23,779 nt of DNA from SAT2750 sp964476375 (GTDB lineage: Bacteria; Planctomycetota; Planctomycetia; Pirellulales; Pirellulaceae): NCBI GenBank assembly GCA_964476375.1, contig CAYYZW010000210.1, forward strand, positions 1-23,779. Direction: 5' to 3'. Below the pieces are notes generated by a model. That model did not search any database. It had not been told where the DNA came from and was given only the letters and a program-made list of their open reading frames with translations. Shown here in pieces: positions 15,878-23,511 of this stretch (the first letter of the stretch is position 1; each line of letters opens with the position of its first letter). A program made the position numbers and the translations under genes.

Positions 15878-17254
15878 ATGCCAGTCATGAGCCGCCGTCA
15901 TTTTACCGCAGCGGCAGCCGCCGCGCTGATGCTGTCCGGGACCGAAAGCTGGTCTGCGCCGCTGCGGCGCCGATTTGCCAGGGGCCAGGATCGCCTGCGG
16001 ATTACAGGAATCCGTTCCTACCAGGTTTTTCTTCCCTACCACGATTTGAATGCCACCACGCTTTTTCGCTACCACGGTCGTGGCATCCAGGCTCGTGCGA
16101 TTCACGTGGTAAGCACCAACCTCGGCCTTGTTGGTTACGGGGAGAACTGGGGCATGCTCCAGTTAACCGAGGAAAAAGTGAAGAAGTACATCGGCAGCAG
16201 TCCCTTTGACTGGATCAACGATACCGCCAGCCTGGAACTGAACATGGCGATGTACGACCTGATGGGAAAGTACCTGGAGGTGCCGGCCTGGAAGCTGATT
16301 GGCCCCCGGGTACGCAGCCGGATTCCTGTTGCTGCCTGGACGGTCTCGCAGGTCCCCGAGGCCCTGGCCAGGGAGGTCCAGCAGGCGCACAGCCTGGGAT
16401 ATCGCTGGCTGAAATACCATTGTGACGAGGTGCAGAATGTGGAAGACCAGGTGGCTGCCATGGAAGCGGTAGCAGCTCCCGACTTCCGTCTCCACCTGGA
16501 CCTGAATATGAACGCCCCCTTGGAGCAGGTCCTGCCGCTGATGAAACGGCTTGACCGGCATGAAATCGTGGGGCGGCTGGAAGATCCAGTGACCGCGGCA
16601 GAGCCGTCCGGCTGGAGCAGGCTGCGTGAGGAACTGGAGACGCCGGTGGTGGCACATCACGGCCCCAGAAATTTTCTCGTGCGGGGTCTCTGTGATGGTT
16701 ACATGGCGGGGCACGCTCCGATTGGCCATGCGGTGCAGACCGCGGCGATTGCCCAGAGCGTGGGGCTGCCGATCATGCTGCAGCAGTGTGGAGGCCAGAT
16801 CAACCAGGCGTTTCTGGCTCACGAGGCAGCGGTTTTTCCGGCCGCCACGATGGACCACGTCAACCTGGCACGGCTCTGGCGGGACGATATCACCACGACC
16901 ATCGCGCCGATCGAGCAGGGTTCGATCGCTGTCCCGGAGGGGCCCGGGCTGGGAGTGGAAATCGATATGGAGAAACTGCACTATTACTCCGAGGTGGCCA
17001 TGCCACAGTACGAGCCCTTCCTGGTGCGGATTCGCTACAAGCAGGGGCCGACGATTTACTGCCGCCACGACGCTCACCAGCCGGGCTGTACCGACAACCT
17101 GCGATTTCTTTCCCGCTTGCTGGGAGACGAGATACCTGGCCCTCCTCCCCGTTATGACAACCAGGTGCGGACCGAGATGATTGATGAAAGCGTTGGGGCT
17201 GAGTTCGACCGCTACTGGAAAGCAACCGAGAAGGCCCGCTACGTGGTCCAGTAG
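15878..17254 (+). CDS. Tat-exported enolase-superfamily (mandelate racemase/muconate lactonizing-like) protein
   Basis: ATG 15878 is preferred, with ggggga about seven bases upstream; GTG 15863 and ATG 15887 are alternatives. The 458-residue protein starts with a twin-arginine signal (SRRHF, then an Ala-rich core). A capping domain covers about 40-150 and a barrel follows. The barrel has K179 in a LKYH motif, D208 (LHLDLN) and E235 (RLEDP), the usual first two metal ligands. At the third-ligand position the segment reads TPVVAHHG (H260-H261) instead of the usual acidic residue. Family members abstract a proton next to a carboxylate to racemise, dehydrate or cycloisomerise sugar acids. The altered site means the substrate and even catalysis are uncertain. 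Its stop is 4 bases from that of the convergent lipoprotein gene. Confidence 0.87.
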   Translation: MPVMSRRHFTAAAAAALMLSGTESWSAPLRRRFARGQDRLRITGIRSYQVFLPYHDLNATTLFRYHGRGIQARAIHVVSTNLGLVGYGENWGMLQLTEEKVKKYIGSSPFDWINDTASLELNMAMYDLMGKYLEVPAWKLIGPRVRSRIPVAAWTVSQVPEALAREVQQAHSLGYRWLKYHCDEVQNVEDQVAAMEAVAAPDFRLHLDLNMNAPLEQVLPLMKRLDRHEIVGRLEDPVTAAEPSGWSRLREELETPVVAHHGPRNFLVRGLCDGYMAGHAPIGHAVQTAAIAQSVGLPIMLQQCGGQINQAFLAHEAAVFPAATMDHVNLARLWRDDITTTIAPIEQGSIAVPEGPGLGVEIDMEKLHYYSEVAMPQYEPFLVRIRYKQGPTIYCRHDAHQPGCTDNLRFLSRLLGDEIPGPPPRYDNQVRTEMIDESVGAEFDRYWKATEKARYVVQ

Positions 17255-17258
17255 CGGA

Positions 17259-17582
17259 TCATTTGCGGTGGAAGCTCCTCGGGGCCCCCTGGTGGTCGGT
17301 GATCGTCACCTGGTCCTGGTCGGTAAACAGTGCGGTCCCCTGCTTGCCGTCAATGACCAGGGTGATGGGTGTGGTACTCTCGTCGACGGCGTAATCCCGT
17401 GCAGGGAGGGCCTCACCGTCCTGGTTCATGATAACGGTTCCGTCACTACGAAAGGTGAAGGTGGAACCTGGGCTATCGTCCGCTTCCCAGGTCCCCAGGA
17501 TCGTCGGTTTCCCCCTGATCGCATCACAGCCGGCCAGGCAGAGCATGGTAGCGAGCAGGATCAGCTGGGGTGCACGTTTCAC
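17259..17582 (-). CDS. small lipoprotein, lipocalin-like (unknown function)
   Basis: This 107-residue protein has a lipoprotein signal: Met-Lys-Arg, a hydrophobic core and the lipobox LAGC with C19 as the lipidated residue. The mature part is about 88 residues of short strands. It includes LGTWEADD, a TFTFRSDGTV hairpin and TPITLVID, a pattern typical of small exported planctomycete proteins that measure or bind something through a half-barrel. No catalytic motif is visible. It sits 20 bases downstream of the lactonase gene's start side on the same strand and probably shares its transcript (the lactonase gene is transcribed first). It faces the enolase-type gene tail to tail. Confidence 0.8.
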   Translation of the reverse strand: MKRAPQLILLATMLCLAGCDAIRGKPTILGTWEADDSPGSTFTFRSDGTVIMNQDGEALPARDYAVDESTTPITLVIDGKQGTALFTDQDQVTITDHQGAPRSFHRK

Positions 17583-17602
17583 GTCGATGCTCGGTCTCTT
17601 GT

Positions 17603-18757
17603 TCAGGGGACGAATGTAAAGATCACGCAGACCGGCGTGGGGCAGTTAATCCCATGGCCGGTGGGGTCGAGTTCCCCGGTTTCCTGGTTGATGCGAAAGA
17701 TATGGATATCATTGGTGGACTGGTTGGCCGCCAGCAGGAAGTTGCCGGTCGGGTCAATCCCGAAGCTGCGGGGCGTCTTGCCACCGGTCGGTTCATTTTC
17801 AACGTAGGTCAGTTCCCCGGTCTGCTGGTTGATCGAGTAGACGACGATCGTATCGTGGCCCCGGTTCGATCCGTAAACAAATCGTCCGGAGGGATGGCAG
17901 TAGATCTCGGCGGTGGACATCCCCTCCCCTTTTTCCTCTCCCGGGGGAAGCGTTGAGAGGGTCTGGAAAGGACGCAAGTCCCCGTTGACCGCCCGGTAAT
18001 GGTACGCGTTGACTGTCAGGTCGATCTCGTTGATGCCGTAGCCAAAACGGCCGCGTGGATGCAAAGCAAAATGACGAGGACCGGCCGCTCCTTTCGTCTT
18101 TGCAGAGCCGGCGAGCACGAGTTTTCCACGTCTCGGGTAAAAACGATAAACCAGCACCTTGTCCAGTCCCAGGTCGGAACAAAAGGCGAAGCGGTTCGCA
18201 TAGTCCATGTCGATCGAGTGAGCGTGCGGGGCACTCTGGCGAGGAGTCACACTCGATCCCTCGTGCTGGATGAAAGAGGTTGTCTCGCCGAGGCTGCCGT
18301 CACGTTCGATTCGCAGCGATGACACGCTTCCGCCGGTGTAGTTGGCGACCAGTACATTTTGTCCTGTCTGGTCCACGACCAGGTGGCAGGGTGCGGCTCC
18401 ACCGGAAGGTTTCTGGTTCAGGAGCGAGAGACCACCGGTTTCCGGGTCGACCGCAAAGGCACTCACGCCGCCCCCGTCCTGTCCCTGGAAAGTGGATGTT
18501 TCATTGACCGCGTAGAGGAAGCGGTGCGTCGGGTGCATGGCCAGGAAGGAGGGGTTCTCCACCTTGGTGACCTCGCCATGGGGGACAAGTTCCCCGGCAT
18601 TCAGATCCAGGGCAAAGGAGTAGATTCCTTCACTTTCCCCGTTGGTGTAGGTCCCCACGTGAACCAGCAGGCGGGGTGGTCCCTGGGCATGGATGCCAAC
18701 GGCCATGATGAAAGCGAGGAAAAGAGATCCAGTTCCAGTAAGCCAGCGCGTTGTCAT
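17603..18757 (-). CDS. exported lactonase-family seven-bladed propeller (6-phosphogluconolactonase-like)
   Basis: This 384-residue protein has a Sec signal peptide (cleavage near GIHA-QG). The rest is the lactonase (PF10282-type) fold. Blade signatures are visible: HVGTYTNGESEGIYSF, ENPSFLAMHPTHRFLYAVNE, GGAAPCHLVVDQTGQNVLVANYTGGSVSS, a central APHAHSIDMDYANRF, GPRHFALHPRGRFGYGINE and GKTPRSFGIDPTGNFLLAANQ near the end. Cytosolic relatives (YbhE/Pgl) hydrolyse 6-phosphogluconolactone. An exported version more likely acts on other sugar lactones or serves as a binding protein. The small lipoprotein gene follows after 20 bases; a 105-base gap separates it from the upstream gene. No operator was recognised. 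Confidence 0.9.
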   Translation of the reverse strand: MTTRWLTGTGSLFLAFIMAVGIHAQGPPRLLVHVGTYTNGESEGIYSFALDLNAGELVPHGEVTKVENPSFLAMHPTHRFLYAVNETSTFQGQDGGGVSAFAVDPETGGLSLLNQKPSGGAAPCHLVVDQTGQNVLVANYTGGSVSSLRIERDGSLGETTSFIQHEGSSVTPRQSAPHAHSIDMDYANRFAFCSDLGLDKVLVYRFYPRRGKLVLAGSAKTKGAAGPRHFALHPRGRFGYGINEIDLTVNAYHYRAVNGDLRPFQTLSTLPPGEEKGEGMSTAEIYCHPSGRFVYGSNRGHDTIVVYSINQQTGELTYVENEPTGGKTPRSFGIDPTGNFLLAANQSTNDIHIFRINQETGELDPTGHGINCPTPVCVIFTFVP

Positions 18758-18862
18758 TGTCGTGTCCTCTCGGTTGTGGGGCGGTCAGGGCAGGTGGCGG
18801 ACGGGGTCATTGTGCGACAAGATCGGTGAAATCTCAAGCGGTCTGCAGTTCATCAGGAACGA

Positions 18863-20038
18863 TCAGACCACCAGTAGTGTTTCTTCAATGGAGACCAGGG
18901 GGTCCGGTTCATCGTGGGCCTGGCATTCGCAAAGAAACGTGTATTCCACATCTCCAAAGTCCGCCGTGATGCTCGCCGGCAGGTCGGGCGGCAGGTGAAG
19001 CCGTCCAGGCACCATCAGCCAGCGGCCGGCCTCGACGGCCACGCTCACTGGAATGGACAGTTGCTTCTGGAACAACACCTCGGAGGTCTCCTCGGTTCCC
19101 GGCCCTGCGGTATTTTCCCGACAGGTGATGTGGGCCGTGATGTCGCTGAAGGAATCGGCCAGCGAACGGTGGATCATGGCAACGAATTGCAGCTCATCGC
19201 CCGGAACCAGGGGGTGCGGGGTGATGTAAAGCTGCATGTCATCCCCTCGCATCGAATCCAGCATGAGCGGGAGCATGTAGCACCCGAACCCGAATGCACA
19301 GATACCCGTGAAAGCCAGGGAAATCGGATCCGCGTTGCCTGCGAACAGTGGCAGGGTGAACAACCCCAGGGTGTCACTGATTGCCAGCACCACGGCTGCT
19401 GCACCGGAGACCAGTGGGATGATACCGAAAAGCACAAGGAAAATCATCGAGCTGCCATGGGAGACCAGCTTTTCAGGCCATCCCAGAGGTGGATCCATGG
19501 CATCCTCGATCAGGTGCTGTGTGCTGCTGGCGGCCGTTGTCTCTCGCTTGATGGAAGCGGGACTGCCACGGGTGATCTCGAGCAGATGCAGGGCGGTTGC
19601 ATGCATCTGTTCTCCGCAATCCGGTTCGAACACGACATGGGCTTGGAGTAACCAGTGGTACTGGAAGTGGCGTCCCAGGTAACAGGCGTTCTCTGGCGCC
19701 ATCAGCTCAAATGGGTACTCGTACTGTCTGCCGGTGACCCAGGGGCCATTGTACAGGGCACAGGGGTCCACGCCCGATATCCACGAGTTATGCCGAAGTG
19801 GGTCGACAACCAGTGTTTGCTGGAAATCCTGTTCCAGCACGACCTCTCCCCGGTCGTCCAGGAGCCGGGAGGTGTTTTGCAGCGCAATGGCAAGCTGTTT
19901 ACAGGAGAGGGGTTCGTCGACCGTGACAATGACCTGGCCCGTGATCGGTGTCCCCGACCGGTGCTGGTGCTGCTCCACAATCAGCTGGATATCAAGAGGT
20001 GGATGCATGGGGCCGTAAATGGAAACCGTCCGGGCCAT
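18863..20038 (-). CDS. membrane protein with arrestin-like beta-sandwich halves, unknown function
   Basis: I do not recognise a named family. The 391 residues split into three. Residues 15-155 look like an arrestin/Spo0M-type beta-sandwich: PITGQVIV, a long strand ending IALQNTSRLL, then YEYPFELMAP and YLGRHFQYHWLLQAHV, which match the usual fpFel-P...W.l.a pattern. Two membrane helices lie at 198-221 and 238-260. Residues 268-391 form a second strand-rich domain, with LVPGDELQFVAM, ITAHITCREN and SIPVSVAVEAGRWLMVPGRLHLPPDLP, resembling another arrestin-like or Ig-like half. There is no signal peptide, so both halves should be cytosolic if the two helices form a hairpin. The ATG at 20036-20038 lies at the edge of a perfect 13-bp hairpin. 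An alternative start is ATG 20006-20008 (residue 11). It follows the SMP-30 gene on the same strand after 46 bases. Confidence 0.75.
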   Translation of the reverse strand: MARTVSIYGPMHPPLDIQLIVEQHQHRSGTPITGQVIVTVDEPLSCKQLAIALQNTSRLLDDRGEVVLEQDFQQTLVVDPLRHNSWISGVDPCALYNGPWVTGRQYEYPFELMAPENACYLGRHFQYHWLLQAHVVFEPDCGEQMHATALHLLEITRGSPASIKRETTAASSTQHLIEDAMDPPLGWPEKLVSHGSSMIFLVLFGIIPLVSGAAAVVLAISDTLGLFTLPLFAGNADPISLAFTGICAFGFGCYMLPLMLDSMRGDDMQLYITPHPLVPGDELQFVAMIHRSLADSFSDITAHITCRENTAGPGTEETSEVLFQKQLSIPVSVAVEAGRWLMVPGRLHLPPDLPASITADFGDVEYTFLCECQAHDEPDPLVSIEETLLVV

Positions 20039-20055
20039 CGCCTGGCCCGGACGGT
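20025..20055 (-). promoter_or_regulatory. perfect 13-bp GC-rich hairpin spanning a start codon
   Basis: Positions 20025-20037 and 20043-20055 are exact inverted complements around a 5-base loop. On the leftward transcript the ATG of the arrestin-like gene (20038-20036) begins in the loop and enters the stem. Upstream on that strand is the stop of the SMP-30 gene (20085). It could be a terminator for that gene (no U-run follows), a block on translation of the next, or a transcript-stabilising stem. Perfect 13-bp arms this close are not expected by chance in 24 kb. Confidence 0.6.
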
Positions 20056-20084
20056 GGGATAATGGGAGCGTCGTATTCGTGTTA

Positions 20085-21227
20085 TTACGTCAGGTGAGCA
20101 CCACGTGTGTTCACATAAACGGCATAGAGTGACTGGCTCCCGGTCATGAACAAGCGGTTGCGTTTGGTGCCACCGAAACAGACGTTGGAGCATATTTCAG
20201 GAAGCAGGATCTGGCCAATGCGATCGCCATTCTCCGGTTCGAAGACATGGACCCCGTCGTAGCCCTCGCCGACCCAGCCGGCACTGGCCCAGATATTTCC
20301 ATCAATATCTGCCCGGATGCCGTCGGCAAAGCCGGCCTTGACTTCCTTCTCGCCATCCTCGTTTTCCATCTCCAGGTCCATGGAGGCAAAGACCCTGCCC
20401 CCGGCCAGCCTGGATTCCTCGACCACATTCCAGACCTTGATCACTTCCTTGGCCTCGTCATAGTGGCTGGCTCCGGTGTCTGCCACGTAGAGTTTCTTGT
20501 AATCCGGGGAAAAGCAGAGACCGTTGGGCTTGAAAATGTCGTCGCTCATCTTCACGAGTTTGCCGGATTTCATGTCAATTCGGTAGATCGACTCCTTCTG
20601 GTAAGGCTGCGGCCAGTTTTCCTTGGTCTCGGCCAGCCGGCCCTCGTAGTCCATCAGGGCCCCGTAACCGGGGTCGGTAAACCAGATGTCCCCGTTGGGA
20701 TGCACGACCGCATCGTTGGGAGCGTTCAGCGACTTTCCATCGTACTTGTCTGCCAGCACTGTCTTGGTGCCGTCGTACTCGTAGCGGACAACACGTCGCG
20801 TGAGATGCTTGCAGGAGATCTGCCGGCCGTGCCAGTCGAAGGTGTTCCCGTTACTGTTTTCGGCCGGGTTGCGAAAGACGCTGACCTCGCCGTTTTCTTC
20901 CAGCCAGCGGAGCTGCACGTTGGTGGGAATGACACACCAGAGCAGGTAACGCCCAACACCGTTCCAGGCCGGCCCCTCGGCCCAGATCATCCGCTTGCTG
21001 TGGTAGAGCCGCATGATGGCAGAGTTGCCCTGCTTGTAATTCTTGAACCGGTCGTCGAGCACGAGGATATCCGGGTCCGGGTAACGGACCGGTTGCTGTC
21101 CTTTCCCGTAATCACGGGCGGACGACTCCTTGCTCAGGGCGGAGACACCGGCGGTGACTGCCGCCGCGGCGATGAAGGAACGACGGCTGACCGTCGAGGT
21201 GCTGGTTTGATCGTTCTTGTTTTTCAT
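20085..21227 (-). CDS. Tat-exported SMP-30/gluconolactonase-family propeller
   Basis: ATG 21225-21227 is chosen because a twin-arginine signal follows (SRRSF at 14-18, Ala-rich core, cleavage near SSARD). Upstream in-frame sequence is not signal-like. The 380-residue protein is an SMP-30/LRE-type six-bladed propeller. Likely metal ligands are E84 (WAEGPAW), N235 (FKPNGLCFSPD) and D302 (FADGIRADIDG), with N171 (NAPNDAVVHPNGDIWFTDP) as a candidate substrate contact. The family hydrolyses gluconolactone-type lactones or related esters with a divalent metal. Folded export and the periplasmic setting suggest action on sugar lactones outside the cytosol. It is divergent from the CMD/AhpD gene (217-base gap) and probably cotranscribed with the downstream arrestin-like gene unless the hairpin at 20025 terminates transcription. 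Confidence 0.9.
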   Translation of the reverse strand: MKNKNDQTSTSTVSRRSFIAAAAVTAGVSALSKESSARDYGKGQQPVRYPDPDILVLDDRFKNYKQGNSAIMRLYHSKRMIWAEGPAWNGVGRYLLWCVIPTNVQLRWLEENGEVSVFRNPAENSNGNTFDWHGRQISCKHLTRRVVRYEYDGTKTVLADKYDGKSLNAPNDAVVHPNGDIWFTDPGYGALMDYEGRLAETKENWPQPYQKESIYRIDMKSGKLVKMSDDIFKPNGLCFSPDYKKLYVADTGASHYDEAKEVIKVWNVVEESRLAGGRVFASMDLEMENEDGEKEVKAGFADGIRADIDGNIWASAGWVGEGYDGVHVFEPENGDRIGQILLPEICSNVCFGGTKRNRLFMTGSQSLYAVYVNTRGAHLT

Positions 21228-21333
21228 GGTTCCACTATCGGCTGAAGGGTAAGGGACAAGCGTGCCCGTTGGATCGGGCAATATCACGGTACAAGGATAA
21301 ACCACCCATCAAGTGATTTCCAGAATGCCGGCC

Positions 21334-21353
21334 TGCCTGGTCGCTGCCAGGCA
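21334..21353. repeat. 7-bp inverted repeat in the divergent spacer
   Basis: TGCCTGG (21334-21340) and CCAGGCA (21347-21353) are separated by 6 bases, in the spacer between the SMP-30 and CMD genes. A TATACT that resembles a -10 box follows at 21356-21361, without a recognisable -35. It may be an operator next to a promoter, but arms of this size are common by chance. Confidence 0.2.
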
Positions 21354-21444
21354 CGTATACTGTCGGGCGTCTTGGGGTCCTGCAGGAATTTTGGGTGGAT
21401 TGGTTTGCCCGCAGCAGGATCGTCTTTCTGGGAGGGCCAGTCTC

Positions 21445-21876
21445 ATGGCAGAGTCGAATGTGGCCACCGTCAAACCGGTGGCCTTGGATCAGGCGGAAGG
21501 GAAAGTGGCGGAAATCTACGCCGATATCATGCAGACCAAGGGGATCGACTTTGTTCCCAATATCTGGCGCGTGCTGGCAACCAATCCGGATCTCCTGGAA
21601 GCGGTCTGGGGAAACCTGAAGACCTGGATGCACCCGGAGCAGGCAGGGCGGACGTCGCTTCTGGATGCCAGGAGCCGGGAAATCATTGCCCTGGCGGTCT
21701 CTGCCAGCAACGGCTGCAGCTACTGTATCAATTCGCACACGGTGGCGCTAGAGAAACTTGGCGTGGATTCGGAAACAATGGGGGAAGTGATGGGGATTGC
21801 CGGCCTGTTTAACATGACCAATGCCCTTGCCGACGGTTACCAGGTGGAACCGGATGTGCGGCCAAGTGTGGACTAG
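21445..21876 (+). CDS. AhpD/carboxymuconolactone decarboxylase-family (peroxidase-related) protein
   Basis: ATG 21445 is preceded by gggaggg about nine bases upstream; earlier in-frame starts lack this. The 143-residue all-helical protein carries the AhpD signature E79...C91-x-x-C94-x-x-x-H98 within SASNGCSYCINSHT. In AhpD these residues form the thiol/peroxidatic site and proton relay. Family members reduce peroxides or are CMD-like decarboxylases; the intact CxxC and His favour redox activity. The length and an N-terminal extension ending FVPNIWRVLATNP are typical of the 'uncharacterised peroxidase-related' subgroup. No signal peptide, so cytosolic. It is 86 bases ahead of the MscS-type gene on the same strand and could be cotranscribed with it. 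Confidence 0.88.
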   Translation: MAESNVATVKPVALDQAEGKVAEIYADIMQTKGIDFVPNIWRVLATNPDLLEAVWGNLKTWMHPEQAGRTSLLDARSREIIALAVSASNGCSYCINSHTVALEKLGVDSETMGEVMGIAGLFNMTNALADGYQVEPDVRPSVD

Positions 21877-21962
21877 CCGACCCGTGATTGCCGTGGACAG
21901 CCGTGATGGAATCTGCTACTTACGCCTCGCTTGAAGGCAGTTTTTTCAAGGGAGCTATCCAG

Positions 21963-22709
21963 ATGCGCAGATTCACCAGGCTTTTCATGACCGTGGTTCT
22001 TGCCGGTTCTTGTGTCGCGCTGACCCATCCCGCCTGGGCCGATTCGCCGGCCGTAGAGAACGGGGAGCAGGCGGGCCAGGAACAGGGGGATGATGGACAG
22101 GAGGAGAGTGTAGCAGAGCTGTTTTCCCAGTTGTCGATGAGGGTCAAAGCCGGGGAATGGTCCGCTGCCGGAAGTATCCTCTGGAAGTTGATCGTGATGG
22201 GGCTGGTAAAGTTCAGCCAGTTTGCCGGCGTCTTTTTCGGTTTCTGGATCATGGCGGCCATTATCTCCAAGATGATACGCCGGGCAGGAGGACTCAATGC
22301 AGTCGACAGTGAACTGGCCACCTTCATGGGGCGAGTGGCACGGACCGCGATGCTGGTGGTGGGAGCCATTTGTGGAGTGGCGACGATGGGAGTGGATGTG
22401 ACGGCCCTGATTGCCGGCCTTGGCCTGACCGGATTTGCCCTTGGCTTTGCCCTCAAGGATGTGGTCTCGAATGTCGTTGCCGGGGTCCTGATCCTTATCT
22501 ACCGGCCCGTTCGGACCGGCCAGCACGTCAAGGTCAAGTCATTTGAAGGGAAGGTTCTCTCCACGGACCTGCGTTACACGGTTTTGCAGACCGACGCCCA
22601 GGTGATCTATGTGCCCAACTCGATCATGTTTACCGATGCGATCACCGTGGACCGTCAGGGGGAAACGCTGGGAGATGAGTCGGCAGTTCCCGGTGCCGAT
22701 GCCGGATAG
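21963..22709 (+). CDS. short MscS-family mechanosensitive channel
   Basis: ATG 21963 is chosen because aaggga lies about ten bases upstream and an apparent signal peptide (MRRFTRLF..., cleavage near AWAD-S) follows; TTG 21888 is the alternative. The protein is 248 residues. An acidic linker (50-75) precedes membrane helices at about 75-97 and 118-145. The pore-lining MscS helix then reads LIAGLGLTGFALGFALKDVVSNVVAGVLIL, followed by the beta-domain start RPVRTGQHVKV and VIYVPNSIMFTDAI. The protein stops there, so the C-terminal alpha/beta vestibule of full MscS (286 residues in E. coli) is largely missing. It opens under membrane tension to release solutes. A small hairpin follows at 22716-22728. 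Confidence 0.88.
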   Translation: MRRFTRLFMTVVLAGSCVALTHPAWADSPAVENGEQAGQEQGDDGQEESVAELFSQLSMRVKAGEWSAAGSILWKLIVMGLVKFSQFAGVFFGFWIMAAIISKMIRRAGGLNAVDSELATFMGRVARTAMLVVGAICGVATMGVDVTALIAGLGLTGFALGFALKDVVSNVVAGVLILIYRPVRTGQHVKVKSFEGKVLSTDLRYTVLQTDAQVIYVPNSIMFTDAITVDRQGETLGDESAVPGADAG

Positions 22710-22715
22710 ATCCAA

Positions 22716-22728
22716 TCCCGTATCGGGA
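22716..22728. terminator. short stem-loop between convergent genes (weak)
   Basis: TCCCG and CGGGA with a three-base loop lie in the 26-base gap between the MscS stop and the deacetylase stop. It could serve both convergent transcripts, but the stem is only five pairs and no T-run follows. Confidence 0.2.
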
Positions 22729-22735
22729 GCACTCC

Positions 22736-23464
22736 CTAGCCACCCAGCACCGTGGTGACCAGGTCCTGGGAGACAAGCGGCCGCGTTGTAAAGAACAGCT
22801 CTCCTGCTCCCACGCCCGCCTCGGCGCCGGTTGTCCGTGCCATCGATTCGACCCGGTCAAAGACGTATTCTTTCGGGGGTGGAAACTGAGTCTGGTAACA
22901 GCGGATCGATGCGATCTTTCGTTCCAGTGTCTCGGTGATGTCCACCGTGAAACGAGCCAGCGGGCTGTCAATTGCCAGCGGCTCAAAGGCAAGCCGGTAG
23001 TAAAGCTGCGCAGAGATCACGTGTTCCGGGAGCGAGTCAAAGTGTTCAGGCCACTTGCAGAGCCGCGAGTAAAATACGGCCGCATCCGTGATCAACATCG
23101 CCTGCCAGTGATCTGGGGATGCCATCGGGGTCTTGTCTCCGAACCCGATCACGATCCGTGGCCGGTACTTGCGAAACTCCTTTGCCAGGGCCACGCGAGC
23201 TTCAAAGCAATCGAAGAGCCTGCGGTTGGGCAGATCCAGGGTGACGCGTTTGACGCCAAGCACGTCGGCGGCTTTCCTGGCTTCCTCCAGGCGAGTCTCG
23301 GGGTCGGGACTGCCGGGTGTCGGCTCCCCGTCGGTCAGGTCGATGATGCCAACCTGGTAGCCACGGTCGGCGAGCGAGGCCAGGGTGCCGCCGCAGGCGA
23401 TCTCCACATCGTCCGGGTGCGCTCCCACGGCGATCACATCCAGTTGCGGGTAATCACTCTGCAT
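22736..23464 (-). CDS. PIG-L/BshB1-like zinc deacetylase
   Basis: This 242-residue protein closely follows the BshB1 layout. The zinc motif AHPDD (H16, D18-D19) and VEIACGGTLA lie near the N-terminus. They are followed by a GIIDLTDGEPTPG stretch, an EARKAADVLGV helix, TLDLPNRRL and SPDHWQA, whose His is the likely third zinc ligand. BshB1 removes the acetyl group from N-acetylglucosaminyl-malate in bacillithiol synthesis, and related PIG-L enzymes deacetylate other GlcNAc derivatives. The motif reads SPDHWQ where Bacillus BshB1 has HPDHG, so substrate identity is not assured and no bacillithiol gene is nearby. Start ATG 23462-23464 has gggag about ten bases upstream. It may be cotranscribed with the oxidoreductase gene 47 bases upstream on the same strand. 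Confidence 0.88.
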   Translation of the reverse strand: MQSDYPQLDVIAVGAHPDDVEIACGGTLASLADRGYQVGIIDLTDGEPTPGSPDPETRLEEARKAADVLGVKRVTLDLPNRRLFDCFEARVALAKEFRKYRPRIVIGFGDKTPMASPDHWQAMLITDAAVFYSRLCKWPEHFDSLPEHVISAQLYYRLAFEPLAIDSPLARFTVDITETLERKIASIRCYQTQFPPPKEYVFDRVESMARTTGAEAGVGAGELFFTTRPLVSQDLVTTVLGG

Positions 23465-23511
23465 CCCGTTTCTCCCGGGAGCCTGGCCGATCCGACGTCA
23501 GGATCCGGTTT

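Noticed and set aside
16163..17077. 304-codon minus-strand open frame within the enolase-type gene
   Set aside because: Antisense to a gene with clear superfamily motifs; its His/Arg-rich composition is typical of a shadow frame.
20247..21245. 332-codon plus-strand open frame opposite the SMP-30 gene
   Set aside because: The minus strand has the Tat signal and metal-site motifs; this frame has no family features.
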